DNA of 64,000 nt, from assembly GCF_008389435.1 (NCBI RefSeq), contig NZ_VUYS01000015.1, forward strand, positions 1 through 64,000, in the 5' to 3' direction. Below the pieces are notes generated by a model, which saw nothing but the letters and a program-made list of their open reading frames with translations, made no database searches and had not been told where the DNA came from. Origin of the DNA: Candidatus Nitrosocosmicus agrestis (GTDB lineage: Archaea; Thermoproteota; Nitrososphaeria; Nitrososphaerales; Nitrososphaeraceae). Below, piece by piece: positions 1 to 9,441 of the stretch. Position 1 is the first letter of the stretch. Every line of letters begins with the position of its first letter. A program made the position numbers and the translations under genes.

Positions 1-1
1 A

Positions 2-73
2 ATTCATGGCATAACAGATTTAGAAAGTTATTTACCAGATATGAGAAGAAGGCTGAGAACTATCTTGGGCTGA
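2..73 (+). CDS. 3' end of a gene cut by the window edge
   Basis: An open frame enters from the left edge and stops at TGA 71-73. Only about 23 residues are visible, basic at the end (a run of three arginines in a YLPDMRRRLRTILG tail). I do not recognise the family. The frame has no stop before the edge, which is weak support because the piece is so short. Confidence 0.3.
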   Translation: MHGITDLESYLPDMRRRLRTILG

Positions 74-726
74 TACAGTTCTCTTGTTTTATGATTGTTT
101 ATAGAAAGATAATTTTGGGATAGACTCTTAATGTATTACTATGTATTTGAGTTATAACTAGAGGTACCAAATATTCGGAAGATAATTATGAGAACCATTT
201 TTGCAGATACGGTACCAAAAAAGGGTATTTACAAAGAACAATATCTTTAACACTAATTTAGGAGTGAGAAACGAGCAGTTTAGTATTAAATATACAATAT
301 TATTTGAATAAATTCTATATATTTTTATCAGTTCAAGAAATGGTACTTCATAAATACCTTATCTTAGGGTATAATATGCTAGGTAGTATTGCAAATCAAG
401 TATGAGTAGTGTATATCTAGAAGTGGTGGTGGTATTATGTGGTTCTCATCACGTTGCCTTGAACTTCAAATCCACCATTTCTAGGTTTGTTATTTGCTCG
501 TAACGATATCTCTAACTTGAATGACATTTTACTTGGATTGGATATGGATTAAGATAATGATTTAATCCTATTTAAAAAAAAGATTTAACAAAATTCATAA
601 CAACAGAATCTATTTTATAGATTATAAGGAGAAGCATATTTTATTCAAAGATATTTAGACTATCCAGTAACGTTATCTTTTTAGGTTTATAACCGTAAAT
701 GTATAAAAAGGATTTAGTGATTTATC
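74..726. other. Gene-poor spacer
   Basis: No convincing gene. A 30-codon minus-strand frame (527 to 435, starting MSFKLEIS and ending GNVMRTT) reads like protein but is too short to call; it may be the tail of a lost secreted protein. Confidence 0.5.
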
Positions 727-1197
727 TTAATCAGACATAGACAAGATCTCTACTGATTTTTCTAGATTCTCATTTATTTTGTCAATATGTTCTTGCAATT
801 CCTCCAGAGGAACCTGATCTAGAATCATTTTCCTTAATTCTTCCCTCATCATTATCTCGGTAGTTTCCATTAATGATTTGTCTTTTTCAGCTAACGGAGA
901 TTCGACATACTCAAAGTTATCAAGATATGCTGTTGTGGCAAGTTCTTCTGCACCGGTGTAATTGCCATTAGTATATTCGGTAATGGTTTGAGCCAATAAG
1001 CCTCTTATAACTTTAATAAATTCTACCGGAGTTTGTGGTTCGTCTGAAGTTGAATTATATGTACCTTGTGTTAAAGTGTTATTTGATTGGGCATACGAAT
1101 ATTGAACACTTTCAGTGATCCCGATTACAGCAAAGGAAAACAAGGAAAACAAGGAAAATATAAATATTTTGTTTAGTTGATTTGATTTCGATGTCAT
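727..1197 (-). CDS. Small secreted protein, unknown function
   Basis: 156 residues from ATG 1197, preferred over the ATG 33 bases further upstream because the protein then starts with a normal signal peptide: Lys/Ser-rich n-region, a hydrophobic Phe/Leu core at about residues 11-27, and a likely cleavage after SYAQ near residue 37. The mature part is Asn/Thr-rich at first and then strongly helical and acidic, with Glu/Leu patterns through the last 60 residues (EELRKM, LEELQEH) that could form a coiled coil. It is likely exported and stays outside the cell or in the pseudoperiplasm. I do not recognise a family. It is a single gene with long spacers on both sides. Confidence 0.65.
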   Translation of the reverse strand: MTSKSNQLNKIFIFSLFSLFSFAVIGITESVQYSYAQSNNTLTQGTYNSTSDEPQTPVEFIKVIRGLLAQTITEYTNGNYTGAEELATTAYLDNFEYVESPLAEKDKSLMETTEIMMREELRKMILDQVPLEELQEHIDKINENLEKSVEILSMSD

Positions 1198-1397
1198 TAT
1201 CAATATACTTGAGTTATTCACGGCTAACAAAGGTTTATCTAATTATTTAATTTTGTTGCTCGTTATAAGATTTGAGAATAAGAAGGATCAACAGACCATT
1301 ATTCATAAATGAAGTAAATTCACAAATTATTAAGTATTATAACATAATTGAAATATTTTGTTTTAAAAATGCTTCTCTAAATATAAAAGCTTTAGAT

Positions 1398-1709
1398 TTA
1401 GTGACCCGTAATTTCTTTGTAAAGTTTGTATTCAAGCGGCTTTGATATAAGATCTTGAACTTTGGCTCTCAAATCTACAGACTCTTGATTGTTATAGTGT
1501 TTGTCGTATGCCTCTTTACTTTCCCACACCTCATCAAACAACAATTCATTTGGATCTTCAATAGACATGTTAAATGTATAAGTAACGTTGCCATCGCGCT
1601 TTCTAGGGGGATTAACAAGAGGTACAAATAAATCGAGTAATTCTTGTTTTTTTCCTTCCTTTGCATGGATTAAAACTATTACCCTTACCTGATTGCTTTG
1701 ATTAGACAA
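1398..1709 (-). CDS. ABM-domain (antibiotic biosynthesis monooxygenase) protein
   Basis: 103 residues from TTG 1709. The whole protein is one ABM ferredoxin-like fold: an opening VRVIVLIHAKEGK strand and helix, a central GNVTYTFNMS strand, then LLFDEVWESKEAYDKHY and a closing LEYKLYKE strand. The VWESKEAYDKH segment is the usual signature of the YgiN/quinol monooxygenase group, cofactor-free dimeric enzymes or stress proteins; the substrate cannot be read from sequence. A paralogue lies at 30863-31177 (same DEVW...DKHY core). It stands alone, with no partner gene close by. Confidence 0.8.
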   Translation of the reverse strand: MSNQSNQVRVIVLIHAKEGKKQELLDLFVPLVNPPRKRDGNVTYTFNMSIEDPNELLFDEVWESKEAYDKHYNNQESVDLRAKVQDLISKPLEYKLYKEITGH

Positions 1710-1743
1710 TTTTACTAGATTTAAATTTTATCTCTTTTAAAGA

Positions 1744-1958
1744 TTACTTTGTCTCGTTATGCCAGAAGTTGTTAGATTTGGAGAATTCCTTCGTCTGATA
1801 AAAGTGCGATCTAGTCTTCACGACATTATACAAATTCTTGTAATTATTTGGTGTTTGTGAGTTCATATAATGTTGCATTTCTTTTCAAGATATGCTCTTT
1901 GATTCTATATTTTCAATTCGTTTTCCATTACTTCGTGTTGAAAATTCTTATCTTCCAT
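1744..1958 (-). pseudogene. Possible decayed small gene
   Basis: A minus-strand frame from ATG 1958 (MEDKNFQHEV...) meets a TAG after 17 codons, and a second frame then stays open to TAA 1744-1746 with protein-like content (EMQHYMNSQ, NLYNVVKTRSHFYQ). Together they suggest one hydrophilic protein of about 70 residues broken by a stop and a frameshift. I recognise no family, and chance open frames cannot be excluded. Confidence 0.3.
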
Positions 1959-2265
1959 TCCTATGCTAGATTATTGTCATTAACAAGATGCATATACTAC
2001 TAAAGCAATTTGATATATTGACATATTTATTGGGATATAATATTTTCTTGCCATTTAGTCATTTTTTATTCAACCTGATATTTTATTCAAGAATTCTCAT
2101 AATCAAAATCTTATTTTGATTCATTTATCAACCTTTAGGAAGATCATTTAGGCATAATAGCCTTTACGGGTAAAACCAGGCATTATTAAACAATGCAAAT
2201 AATAGATAAATTATTGCGTACTATCAATCAATTTAAAAAAAGTATTGGTGAACAATGTTTTGCAA

Positions 2266-3321
2266 TCAGAGATTGAAAAATGATTTATACAAATTCTTAC
2301 AATTATCAGGCTTAGATGTTATATTCATGAACGTTCCAACGCCTTCTTTAATTGCCATTTCATAGATCATCTTATAAACCTGCAAATCCTCCATTGCAAA
2401 TCCAACGGAATCAAATACTGTAATTTCATCCCTAGTTTCTCGTCCTTTTTTCTTGCCTGCCACTACTTCTGCCAAGTCAGAATAAATTCCATCCTCCAAT
2501 ACCTGTTGGGATTCTCCTTCATATACAGCTTGATCTTGAAAGTCGACAACTATTTTTGATTTTTGCAGTAATTTTTGTTCAATCTCAATTTTGCCTGGAG
2601 AATCTCCTCCAACTGCATTGATATGAGTGCCTTGTTTAACCCAATGATGTCGGACGACTGGAAGAGTATTATGTTCTTTGCAAGTGGCAGTTACAATAAT
2701 TTCTGATTTTTGACACAGCTTTTCTATATCGCTTTCAATGCTGATATTAAGATCTTTCATAAACTTTCTTGCAGATTTGCTCATGGACTTTGAAGCTGAA
2801 ATATCAGTATCAAACAGATAGACGGACTCTATGTCTCTAACAAAAGAGATAGCGTGAAGTTGAGGAATAGCCTGAGCACCGTTTCCAATTATACCTATTT
2901 GTTTTGAGTCCCTATTTGCCAAGTATTTTGTTGCGATGGCTGAAGCGACCCCGGTTCTTAATGCCGTCAGGATGGATGAACCAGTAATCATCAATGGATA
3001 CCCTGTTTTTCCATCAACTAGTATACCGTTCGCAATTATAGTAGGAAGATCATATTGCGTTGGATTGTCTTTGTGCGTATTTACAATTTTACAGCTGAAA
3101 TACTCTTGATCAGATGCTGACATTGCCTCTACCGAACCTTTAGTGAAATAGAATTCATGTCGGGGAGGATTCACAAATTGTTTTGCAGCAAAATTTACAA
3201 AACCATTCTCTAATGTCTGAAAAAGATTCTCAAGAAATCTGTCTAATGTAGTTTTATTCCTGATGAGATCTATGATCTCGGCTTCTCGTAGAACTAAAGT
3301 TCCCTTTTGGAAGATATTCAC
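2266..3321 (-). CDS. Ornithine cyclodeaminase / mu-crystallin family protein
   Basis: 351 residues from a GTG start (3321) preceded by AAAGGTG. It has the family layout: substrate-side lysine in FSCKIV (about residue 78), arginine in ALRTGVASA (about 122), Rossmann dinucleotide loop GIIGNGAQA (143-151), the catalytic-type GGDSPGK motif with Asp near 240, and DSVGFAMEDL (304-313). Family members deaminate ornithine to proline, dehydrogenate alanine, or reduce cyclic imines with NAD(P)H. The exact reaction cannot be assigned, but all key motifs are present, so it should be an active cytoplasmic enzyme. Length is normal for the family (about 320-350). No biosynthetic partner gene is adjacent. 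Confidence 0.85.
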   Translation of the reverse strand: MNIFQKGTLVLREAEIIDLIRNKTTLDRFLENLFQTLENGFVNFAAKQFVNPPRHEFYFTKGSVEAMSASDQEYFSCKIVNTHKDNPTQYDLPTIIANGILVDGKTGYPLMITGSSILTALRTGVASAIATKYLANRDSKQIGIIGNGAQAIPQLHAISFVRDIESVYLFDTDISASKSMSKSARKFMKDLNISIESDIEKLCQKSEIIVTATCKEHNTLPVVRHHWVKQGTHINAVGGDSPGKIEIEQKLLQKSKIVVDFQDQAVYEGESQQVLEDGIYSDLAEVVAGKKKGRETRDEITVFDSVGFAMEDLQVYKMIYEMAIKEGVGTFMNITSKPDNCKNLYKSFFNL

Positions 3322-3717
3322 CTTTCACTTTTGATAATCTCCGATCTAACTTGATTTTGTAGATATAAAAACTTGTCTGTTTTTTTTTTTGCTGCAAATA
3401 TATCTACTATATGCTGTCATTATTGCTTGTGTTCAATATTATTCAGTTCTACTGCATCTAGTTTTTATAGAAAATGAATCCATCCAAATATACATTAATT
3501 CAAACTAAACTATAATTTGAAAAAAAATTCGATAGTTTGCAATCAAGTATGTCAAATATTTGTCATGTATTAAAGTCAAATATTAATGCAAAGAAATTCG
3601 ATGTTTGAACCTATTTCTGTATGTTTGATTGTCATCGTATTAATTTGAAACCATAGCATTAACGATCAAAGGTTTTGAACATGTTTTTCAGAATCAGTCT
3701 ATCATTTCATGCGGCGT
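3322..3717. other. Spacer upstream of the cyclodeaminase-family gene
   Basis: AT-rich with a T10 run near 3379-3388. Nothing recognisable beyond likely promoter sequence for the gene to its left. Confidence 0.5.
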
Positions 3718-4151
3718 CTAATATCTGACAAAATGGTGGTATACATTAATCTCCCTTATTTTTCTTCCACCATACTCTTTACAGATTAGATATTCATGTG
3801 CAAATGAATAACTAATACGTCTTGTATTTTTAAAATCACTAGTTACATCATTAACCATAATTTTCGATAAATATTTCATTAAGAAATCTTTTACCCCTTT
3901 CTCTGTGTTTAAATTTTATGAAATGATATCTCCAATTGAAACAACTTATATGGCATTGTCAATAAAAAAGACTGATATTATTTTCGATAGTTCTTAGTGT
4001 GTTTAACTGGCAAGATCTTTGCGGGATGCTCATTTACTGTAAAACCTCTTGTTATTTGTGCCAAGGTTATCTCATTATTTTGAGCTAATGGTAAAGTCAA
4101 ATGCATGTTTTCAAACAGGGATGAATCCAAGTTAGGACGTTTCTTCAGTTA
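3718..4151 (-). pseudogene. Decayed minus-strand coding region
   Basis: Two protein-like minus-strand frames lie head to tail after the gene at 4165-4482. One runs from about 4151 to 3978 (LKKRPNLDSSLFENM...AQITRGFTV). The other runs from about 3910 to 3718 and includes a TEKGVKDFL segment, a phrase common at the end of archaeal winged-helix proteins, followed by YEYLICKEY-like text. Neither has a good start in the right place. They may be fragments of one or two lost small regulators. Confidence 0.3.
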
Positions 4152-4164
4152 AGCATCAGATAGA

Positions 4165-4482
4165 TTAATCAATTTCGATCACTAAATCACTAAAATTCGT
4201 ACCAGCCTTTTTCCTTTGACTATATATCACTTCAAGTAGATCTTTACCACAATCCTCTGTCAAGTATGCGCATCTTAATCCATTGTAGGATACAAATGCG
4301 TTATTAACCAAGTGGAAAATATACATTTTCAAAATCATTTTTGGGATAGGAACTATGTTCTGAATATTTAGATATATTTCTGAAAAGGAAGCTTCGTTTA
4401 TGCAACATAGTAATATTGGTTCCGCAATAGCAACCCTAAGACAAACCCGGCCGTTTATACTATTTGGAAATTCTTGAGCCAA
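4165..4482 (-). CDS. Possible winged-helix protein (HTH_45-like), divergent
   Basis: 105 residues from ATG 4482. The second half (MYIFHLVNNAFVSYNG, then AYLTEDCGKDLLEV) follows the wing and last helix of the small archaeal HTH_45-type winged-helix proteins, where LVENGLISY and YxLTEKGxxLL are usual. The first half is poorly conserved and unusually Cys-rich (LLCC). It sits directly upstream of decayed frames on the same strand, so it may itself be degenerate. If real it would be a DNA-binding regulator of unknown target. Confidence 0.4.
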   Translation of the reverse strand: MAQEFPNSINGRVCLRVAIAEPILLCCINEASFSEIYLNIQNIVPIPKMILKMYIFHLVNNAFVSYNGLRCAYLTEDCGKDLLEVIYSQRKKAGTNFSDLVIEID

Positions 4483-5040
4483 TTTTTAATCTACTTTCCT
4501 CTTTAGTTATAAGATGATATCCGATAGAATATGACTTCCTGTATGTATGTCTGTTACCTAAACTTTTTAATAAGCCATTTTCCGATATGTAAAAATCATT
4601 TAGCATGTCGGCTTATTTTAAACTCCTACCGAATTACTTTTAAGATTGTTAACGTTAAAGATCTTAGGACTTTTAAATACAAGAGAAAAAATCCGCAAAT
4701 CCAGGTTCATTTTTCCAGATTTCAAACTCTGCCTCTCTTCCAAATAATGCATAAAATAAAATATCGGAATCAGATTAAAAAGAAATTTGATACAAATAGC
4801 TAAATATAATTTCCCATGTATTTCCTAGTAATGCTCATAGATTAGATGTCTGTACTATGAAGTGGAGCAGATTCATTGTCGTCATCATTCCTCTTCTAAT
4901 CTTCTAATTACCATGGTTACAAATATTCTATTAAATTTACTTTACTAATTTGGAATTTATCATATTTTTGTAATCATCAAAATAATAATCATTTATTAGT
5001 GATCAATTTAAAAATGAATTATACTACAATCTTCTTGGTT
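4483..5040. other. Spacer between convergent-looking small genes and the winged-helix operon
   Basis: A 90-codon plus-strand frame exists here but is Lys/Phe/Ile-rich with no domain or signal, so I treat it as chance. Nothing else seen. Confidence 0.5.
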
Positions 5041-5060
5041 TGTATAAATGCTTTATATGG
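5041..5060 (+). promoter_or_regulatory. Likely TATA promoter of the winged-helix operon
   Basis: Two overlapping TATA-like words (TGTATAAATG and CTTTATATGG) lie 45-65 bases before the TTG start at 5106. This would give a transcript with a short leader. Confidence 0.45.
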
Positions 5061-5105
5061 TTCAACAATCACTTGAAGTGTTGAAGTTGAAAGTGTGAGG
5101 GCTAT

Positions 5106-5672
5106 TTGGTAGGAGAAACGTCAAGGGCGGGTGATGGAAATGAAGCAAAAATTATGGCTTATATACTAGATAATCCAGGTTCGTACTTACGACAAATAAA
5201 AACTGGACTCGGTATATCTATGGGTACTATACAGTATCACCTAAACAAATTAGAAAAGGATAATAAAATAAGTTACTCTAGAAATGGCCTTCATAAATGC
5301 TTTTTTGTTACTGGGATTTTCAAAGACAATGAGAAAGAGATTATCAAATATCTTAATCAAGAAACTCCTCGAAAAATAATAATGTTTATTATAGAGCAAG
5401 GCCAGCCATCACAAACAGATATTGCTAAAAATATCAAAATCTCCTCCCCTTCCATAAATTGGAATCTAAAAAGATTAATAGAATCAAAGGTGATTAAAGA
5501 AAAGAAAGATGGAAGATTTAAGAGATATACTTTGTCTGGAGAAATCGACTCCATATTGTTAACCAAACTGTTGAAAAATTATTATCCAAGTGTTTGGGAT
5601 AGATGGACCGATAGACTTGCAGAAATATTTTTATCTCTTTCATTCGATACTGAAAATAAGGACAGGAGTTAA
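5106..5672 (+). CDS. Tandem winged-helix transcriptional regulator
   Basis: 188 residues from TTG 5106. Two winged-helix domains are visible: residues 13-66 (LRQIKTGLGISMGTIQYHLNKLE as recognition part, wing ending in KCFFVTG) and residues 75-143 (QTDIAKNIKISSPSINWNLKRL, wing FKRYTLSG). This two-wHTH layout is frequent among archaeal MarR/ArsR-like regulators of membrane-associated functions. It acts in the cytoplasm on DNA and has no sensor domain besides the wings. The next gene starts five bases after its stop, so the pair is surely co-transcribed and the membrane protein may be its sensory or target partner. Confidence 0.8.
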   Translation: MVGETSRAGDGNEAKIMAYILDNPGSYLRQIKTGLGISMGTIQYHLNKLEKDNKISYSRNGLHKCFFVTGIFKDNEKEIIKYLNQETPRKIIMFIIEQGQPSQTDIAKNIKISSPSINWNLKRLIESKVIKEKKDGRFKRYTLSGEIDSILLTKLLKNYYPSVWDRWTDRLAEIFLSLSFDTENKDRS

Positions 5673-5676
5673 TTAA

Positions 5677-6039
5677 TTGTCAGATATTTTTGTTTTAAAT
5701 TTTTTTATGATGATTATGATATCATCACAATCTAATGTCCCATATTATCCACTACAGATTGAGTTTATCGGAATTGTCGAAAACTTTGAAACATTACTTA
5801 TAGGCATTTTTTCAATTATATTATTACTTCTGTCAATTTCATCCTATAAAAAAACAAGACTGCAGAATATTTTGTATGCTGCCGCAGCTTTCGCGCTATT
5901 TGCCTTTGATATGTTTTTGGAACTAATTATTGAGAGGTATTATTCAATTACTTACCCACTTCAAGATTTACTCCATACTTCAATTATTCTTGCTATTTTG
6001 GGGCTATTTTTTATGTCAATAGTTAAAAGAAATAGATAG
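5677..6039 (+). CDS. Small three-helix membrane protein paired with a regulator
   Basis: 120 residues from TTG 5677, with GGAG at 5665-5668 inside the end of the preceding gene as ribosome binding site. Three transmembrane helices are clear at about residues 35-56, 66-85 and 98-115, with a basic cytoplasmic loop (SSYKKTRLQN) and a basic tail (VKRNR). No catalytic motif is visible. Its tight coupling to the tandem winged-helix regulator suggests a signalling or stress-linked role, as with other one-membrane-protein, one-regulator pairs in archaea; that is inference. Confidence 0.7.
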   Translation: MSDIFVLNFFMMIMISSQSNVPYYPLQIEFIGIVENFETLLIGIFSIILLLLSISSYKKTRLQNILYAAAAFALFAFDMFLELIIERYYSITYPLQDLLHTSIILAILGLFFMSIVKRNR

Positions 6040-6402
6040 ATTTTTGCACTTTTTAAAAATATAATTTAACTGGCTAGTTGTTCTATTGTTACTTACAAAA
6101 GTCACATAATCTTTATCCGGTATATATATATGAGAAACAAAGGTATTATTTTTAAATGGATTAGCGACCTTATTTTTTTATATACAAAAAAGGCAAACGA
6201 TTCATCAAAATTGTTAGGTTCAAACACAGCGAATCGGATAAGACTTTTTTGTGTTATTGATCTAGTCTAGTCAAAAATATTATAGTCTATGCAAAGTTTG
6301 CAACGAGTCATCCATAAGGTAAATTTTAGAGTAAATGCCAATTTACTAAAGATTTGTATTTTATTCAAAAAAAAAATTGGATTGGATAAGAAAAGAAGAA
6401 AG
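6040..6402. other. Spacer between convergent genes
   Basis: AT-rich, with a TATA-rich stretch (TATATATATATG near 6121-6132). No gene seen. It holds the 3' ends of two convergent genes. Confidence 0.5.
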
Positions 6403-6660
6403 TTAGTCGTTTGATTGTGCAGCTGCGTTATTACCAGTGTTACCTTGGAATTGGAAGTTAAGGTTATTTCCTGAAAAGAAGGTACTACCACCAGAAACGA
6501 CTTGGCTATTTTGTTTTGATTTTTGAGATTGAGTAATAGCTTGTTTTGCTTTGTTACTCTTTTTTGCTAATGCATCTTCTGAAATTGCCAATGGAGCTAA
6601 AACCAAAGCAAGTGCTAAAACGACTGCTGCTGATACTAGTAATGTTTTACCTGTATTCAT
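6403..6660 (-). CDS. Small secreted protein with C-terminal GNNAAAQ motif
   Basis: 85 residues from ATG 6660, chosen over an upstream ATG because it begins a clean signal peptide (MNTGKTLLVSAAVV, cleavage near DALA-KK) and a TATA box (TAATATATATGG on the minus strand, 6686-6697) sits about 30 bases upstream. The mature part starts with a Lys/Gln/Ser-rich stretch and ends in a Asn/Gln-rich tail, SGNNLNFQFQ followed by GNTGNNAAAQ. The same tail occurs in the proteins at 60968-61411 and 37560-37833, so this is a small exported family. Its function is unknown; the shared tail may be a binding, assembly or anchoring element. Confidence 0.75.
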   Translation of the reverse strand: MNTGKTLLVSAAVVLALALVLAPLAISEDALAKKSNKAKQAITQSQKSKQNSQVVSGGSTFFSGNNLNFQFQGNTGNNAAAQSND

Positions 6661-6685
6661 ACTTGTAAACTTGATTACAATAATT

Positions 6686-6697
6686 CCATATATATTA
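6686..6697 (-). promoter_or_regulatory. TATA box of the GNNAAAQ protein gene
   Basis: TAATATATATGG on the minus strand, centred about 32 bases before ATG 6660. This supports the shorter start. Confidence 0.5.
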
Positions 6698-7854
6698 GCT
6701 ATTTTAGAATTTTTGGTAAACAAGTTTAAGTATTGTCTAATAGTAAAGAATTCTACACGATTTTACTATTCCCGATCTATTGTGATATAGATAACGCATT
6801 TTTAGTAAATTGATTTACTTTTTGGTAATAACCTATTCTGAGTATAAGGTATTTAAAAAAACACGCTTTACAGAGTAGTTATAAAGAATCAAGTCAAACT
6901 GGATGCGGATTAGCCCAAGGTCATGTTCTCATGTTTTACTCTCGATACAAAATTGATAATCGGTAGGCGGGTAGAATAAACTAAACAAAATATACCAAAT
7001 ATATCACAAAACTAATTCATGTTTCCTAATTAGATCCATTTATCTGATCGCTGCAGTGTATCACCCTATTTCAACTCAGAGGTTAAAAAAACAAGATCTC
7101 GAATTACAAAAAAATTATTGATATATCATAATTCATTTGACTATCAAAGTAAATTGATCATATGGCAAGATTCACTTTGCAAGCTTTATTATCAATGTGT
7201 CCAACTATAACAATGAATCCCAATCAAATACTGACAATTTTATAGGTCTTTGTTTAAAACAAAAAGTAAACCCGAGCCTTATCCACATGAAAATGACCGG
7301 GGCAAAAAATAGTGATAATAATAATACTATTAATAGCATTTAACGGCTATAATGTTTATAGACAGGTATAAAATATGATTTACTGTAAATCACTGCTAAC
7401 TTGAAATTGCATTTGACAGATTAAAATCGATATTAGATAAATATCAACTTTATGACAAATCAGACACAGATATTGAATGTGCAATATACTTCAAAGTAGA
7501 TAAAAAATTACATATTGAGTTCTATCTGAATATTTGGATTCAGATGTTGATGTTGATATTGATATCATTATTATCAAACTATTCTTAACCATACTGGTAT
7601 TGCCCCGTGGTGAAAGAAGGATGAGCCGATTTTCAAAAAGGAAATTGAATTATTGTAAGCACTGTTAAAAACAAAGTTCTTCCCCCTTACTCCTTATTTC
7701 CCCCAATCCAATCCAAATTAGAGAAGTATTACAGATTATTACCAAAAAATTTTGTGGGTATCCGTATATCCTAACAAATTTAGAATTCCAAAATTATCAA
7801 AATTCTTAAGTAAAGAAAAATTTCGACAATATTGTGACTCTGATTATATACTTA
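6698..7854. other. Long spacer, over 1 kb
   Basis: No confident gene. A plus-strand frame at about 7398-7588 is open and protein-like (LEIAFDRLKSILDKYQ) but has no start codon, and a GATGTT-type repeat at 7545-7562 disturbs it. It could be a remnant. Confidence 0.45.
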
Positions 7855-7866
7855 TTTATAAATAAA
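7855..7866 (+). promoter_or_regulatory. TATA box
   Basis: TTTATAAATAAA, centred about 31 bases before ATG 7892, as expected for a leaderless or short-leader archaeal transcript. Confidence 0.5.
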
Positions 7867-7891
7867 CCCTATATAGTAGGTACTAATAGAT

Positions 7892-8119
7892 ATGTCTAAT
7901 TATAGTTATTATAGTAAGAGACTTTTACATCAACTTAGAAAGGATAATAACAAATATGCAGATTTTTTGATTAATATGGTAGAAGCCGAAATAATATTTT
8001 ATAAAAAGTCTCAACCTTTTAATTCACGAATCTTAAAAAATGCATACTGGAGATTAGACAATTTGAAACTATTCAAGAGAAGGATTGATCTATACTACGA
8101 CATACTAGAAGAAGAATAA
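7892..8119 (+). CDS. Small basic protein, unknown function
   Basis: 75 residues from ATG 7892, with a TATA box at the right distance. It is rich in Tyr, Lys, Arg and Leu, predicted to be nearly all helix (YSKRLLHQLRKDNNKYADFL, then YWRLDNLKLFKRRIDLYYD). There is no signal peptide or membrane helix, so it is cytoplasmic. Alternating basic and hydrophobic residues would suit a nucleic-acid or protein-binding helical hairpin, but this is a guess. The amino-acid pattern and promoter make it more credible than a chance frame. Confidence 0.5.
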   Translation: MSNYSYYSKRLLHQLRKDNNKYADFLINMVEAEIIFYKKSQPFNSRILKNAYWRLDNLKLFKRRIDLYYDILEEE

Positions 8120-8842
8120 GAAAGAACACCCATCATAGTTATACTCACTGACTATAATATTCCTCTGAACTGATGGAGTTTAATAAGGATTTTCTTTGAA
8201 ATTAATAACATACCACTGCTTATAAATCATAGTAAGGAATCAATTCGTATTGGTATGATTTATTGATCTCTTGCAAGATTTCGAATAGTTTGGGCATAAA
8301 GTAGTGATTAAGAATCATTTTTTGGGCAGAAGAAAACAAGTAAATTAAAGAAAAATAACGTTATCGCACGATTAATTATCAACTGATGATCACTGATATT
8401 CTCAATAGTATACCAGTACAATCAAAAATTAAGATCGTCTCTTAGAATATTCAAGTTAATAAGCATCATTTTTAATGAATATTTACTGTGCATAATTAAA
8501 TTCTCGTTTCATTTTACAAACAACATTTACATTTAATAGGATTGGAAATAAAGAAAAAATAAGAATCAGATAATCATATTATTAATACGCATAAACATAT
8601 GTCTTATGGTGACGTAATGAGAGTAAATCAATTGTATTTAAACAACCATGACTGGCCGATTTATCATTTGATTCTCGTTATAAGGATATGTACCAAATGA
8701 TCATGGAGAACTCGACTTTTTAAAGCGAATCATGCTAGCAGAAAATCAGGATTTACAAATCGTAATTAATGATTTGCTTTGTTGATCCATTTCATAACAA
8801 TTCAATTAAATATATCTTGAGGACAAAGTTCTATCTAAATAT
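8120..8842. other. Spacer
   Basis: About 720 bases, AT-rich, between two convergent genes. I see no gene, repeat or RNA structure. Confidence 0.5.
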
Positions 8843-9073
8843 TTAGTACTCAGTTGGTGCCCCATTGAAGGACTTACAATTAGGACATTTTATAACTAAA
8901 TCATAGTAATTGTATACAATAGTATCGTGCATCAAGACAAATCCACAATTACCACATACATGAGACTCTAATTCTGCCCCCCTGTAAACAACATTTCTTT
9001 CATCAAGTGTAGAAATTAATCGAGTTTGAGGTTCGGACGATGGTATGACTTGTAATTTAATTATTTTAGTCAC
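8843..9073 (-). CDS. Small zinc-ribbon protein
   Basis: 76 residues from ATG 9073. Two CxxC knuckles, C40-GN-C43 and C63-PN-C66, enclose a short beta hairpin, giving a rubredoxin-like or zinc-ribbon fold of the type in transcription and RNA-handling proteins. The N-terminal 30 residues form a separate strand-rich part. It is cytoplasmic. Such small ribbons are abundant in these archaea and mostly uncharacterised; a nucleic-acid or protein-protein role is likely but not shown. Confidence 0.65.
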   Translation of the reverse strand: MTKIIKLQVIPSSEPQTRLISTLDERNVVYRGAELESHVCGNCGFVLMHDTIVYNYYDLVIKCPNCKSFNGAPTEY

Positions 9074-9417
9074 ATGTCATTCATTTGCATTATCGCATTT
9101 AAAACCTCCCACCTTTTGTTATGAAAAAAAATAATCTAACAATTCTACATCATTTAATAAAAGTAACTACAACAATCGGATGTCCATTTTAGCCAAAACA
9201 ACAGTGGTATTTATCAAATATTATCGTGTTCAAATTGAAGAAAAAATATTTGCATTTGTTCTACCAGTTATTTTATAATATATCTTTCTAATTTGCTCTA
9301 GTAATCTACCGTCCAGTAAAAACAAGAGAAGGTTTTTAGTTATCAATGACTCCAATACATGTTTAGAGGTAAACACAGTTTAATATACATCATTTATTTA
9401 TTTATGCTACATTTGGT
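9074..9417. other. Spacer with divergent promoters
   Basis: Between divergent genes; AT-rich, no gene seen. It should hold the promoters of the zinc-ribbon protein and of the frameshifted gene that follows. Confidence 0.5.
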
Positions 9418-9441
9418 TTGTTTTTGTCGTTATTGTTAATT

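Noticed and set aside
4531-4803. 90-codon plus-strand frame
   Set aside because: Low-complexity Lys/Ile/Phe text, no promoter or domain; long for chance but not convincing.
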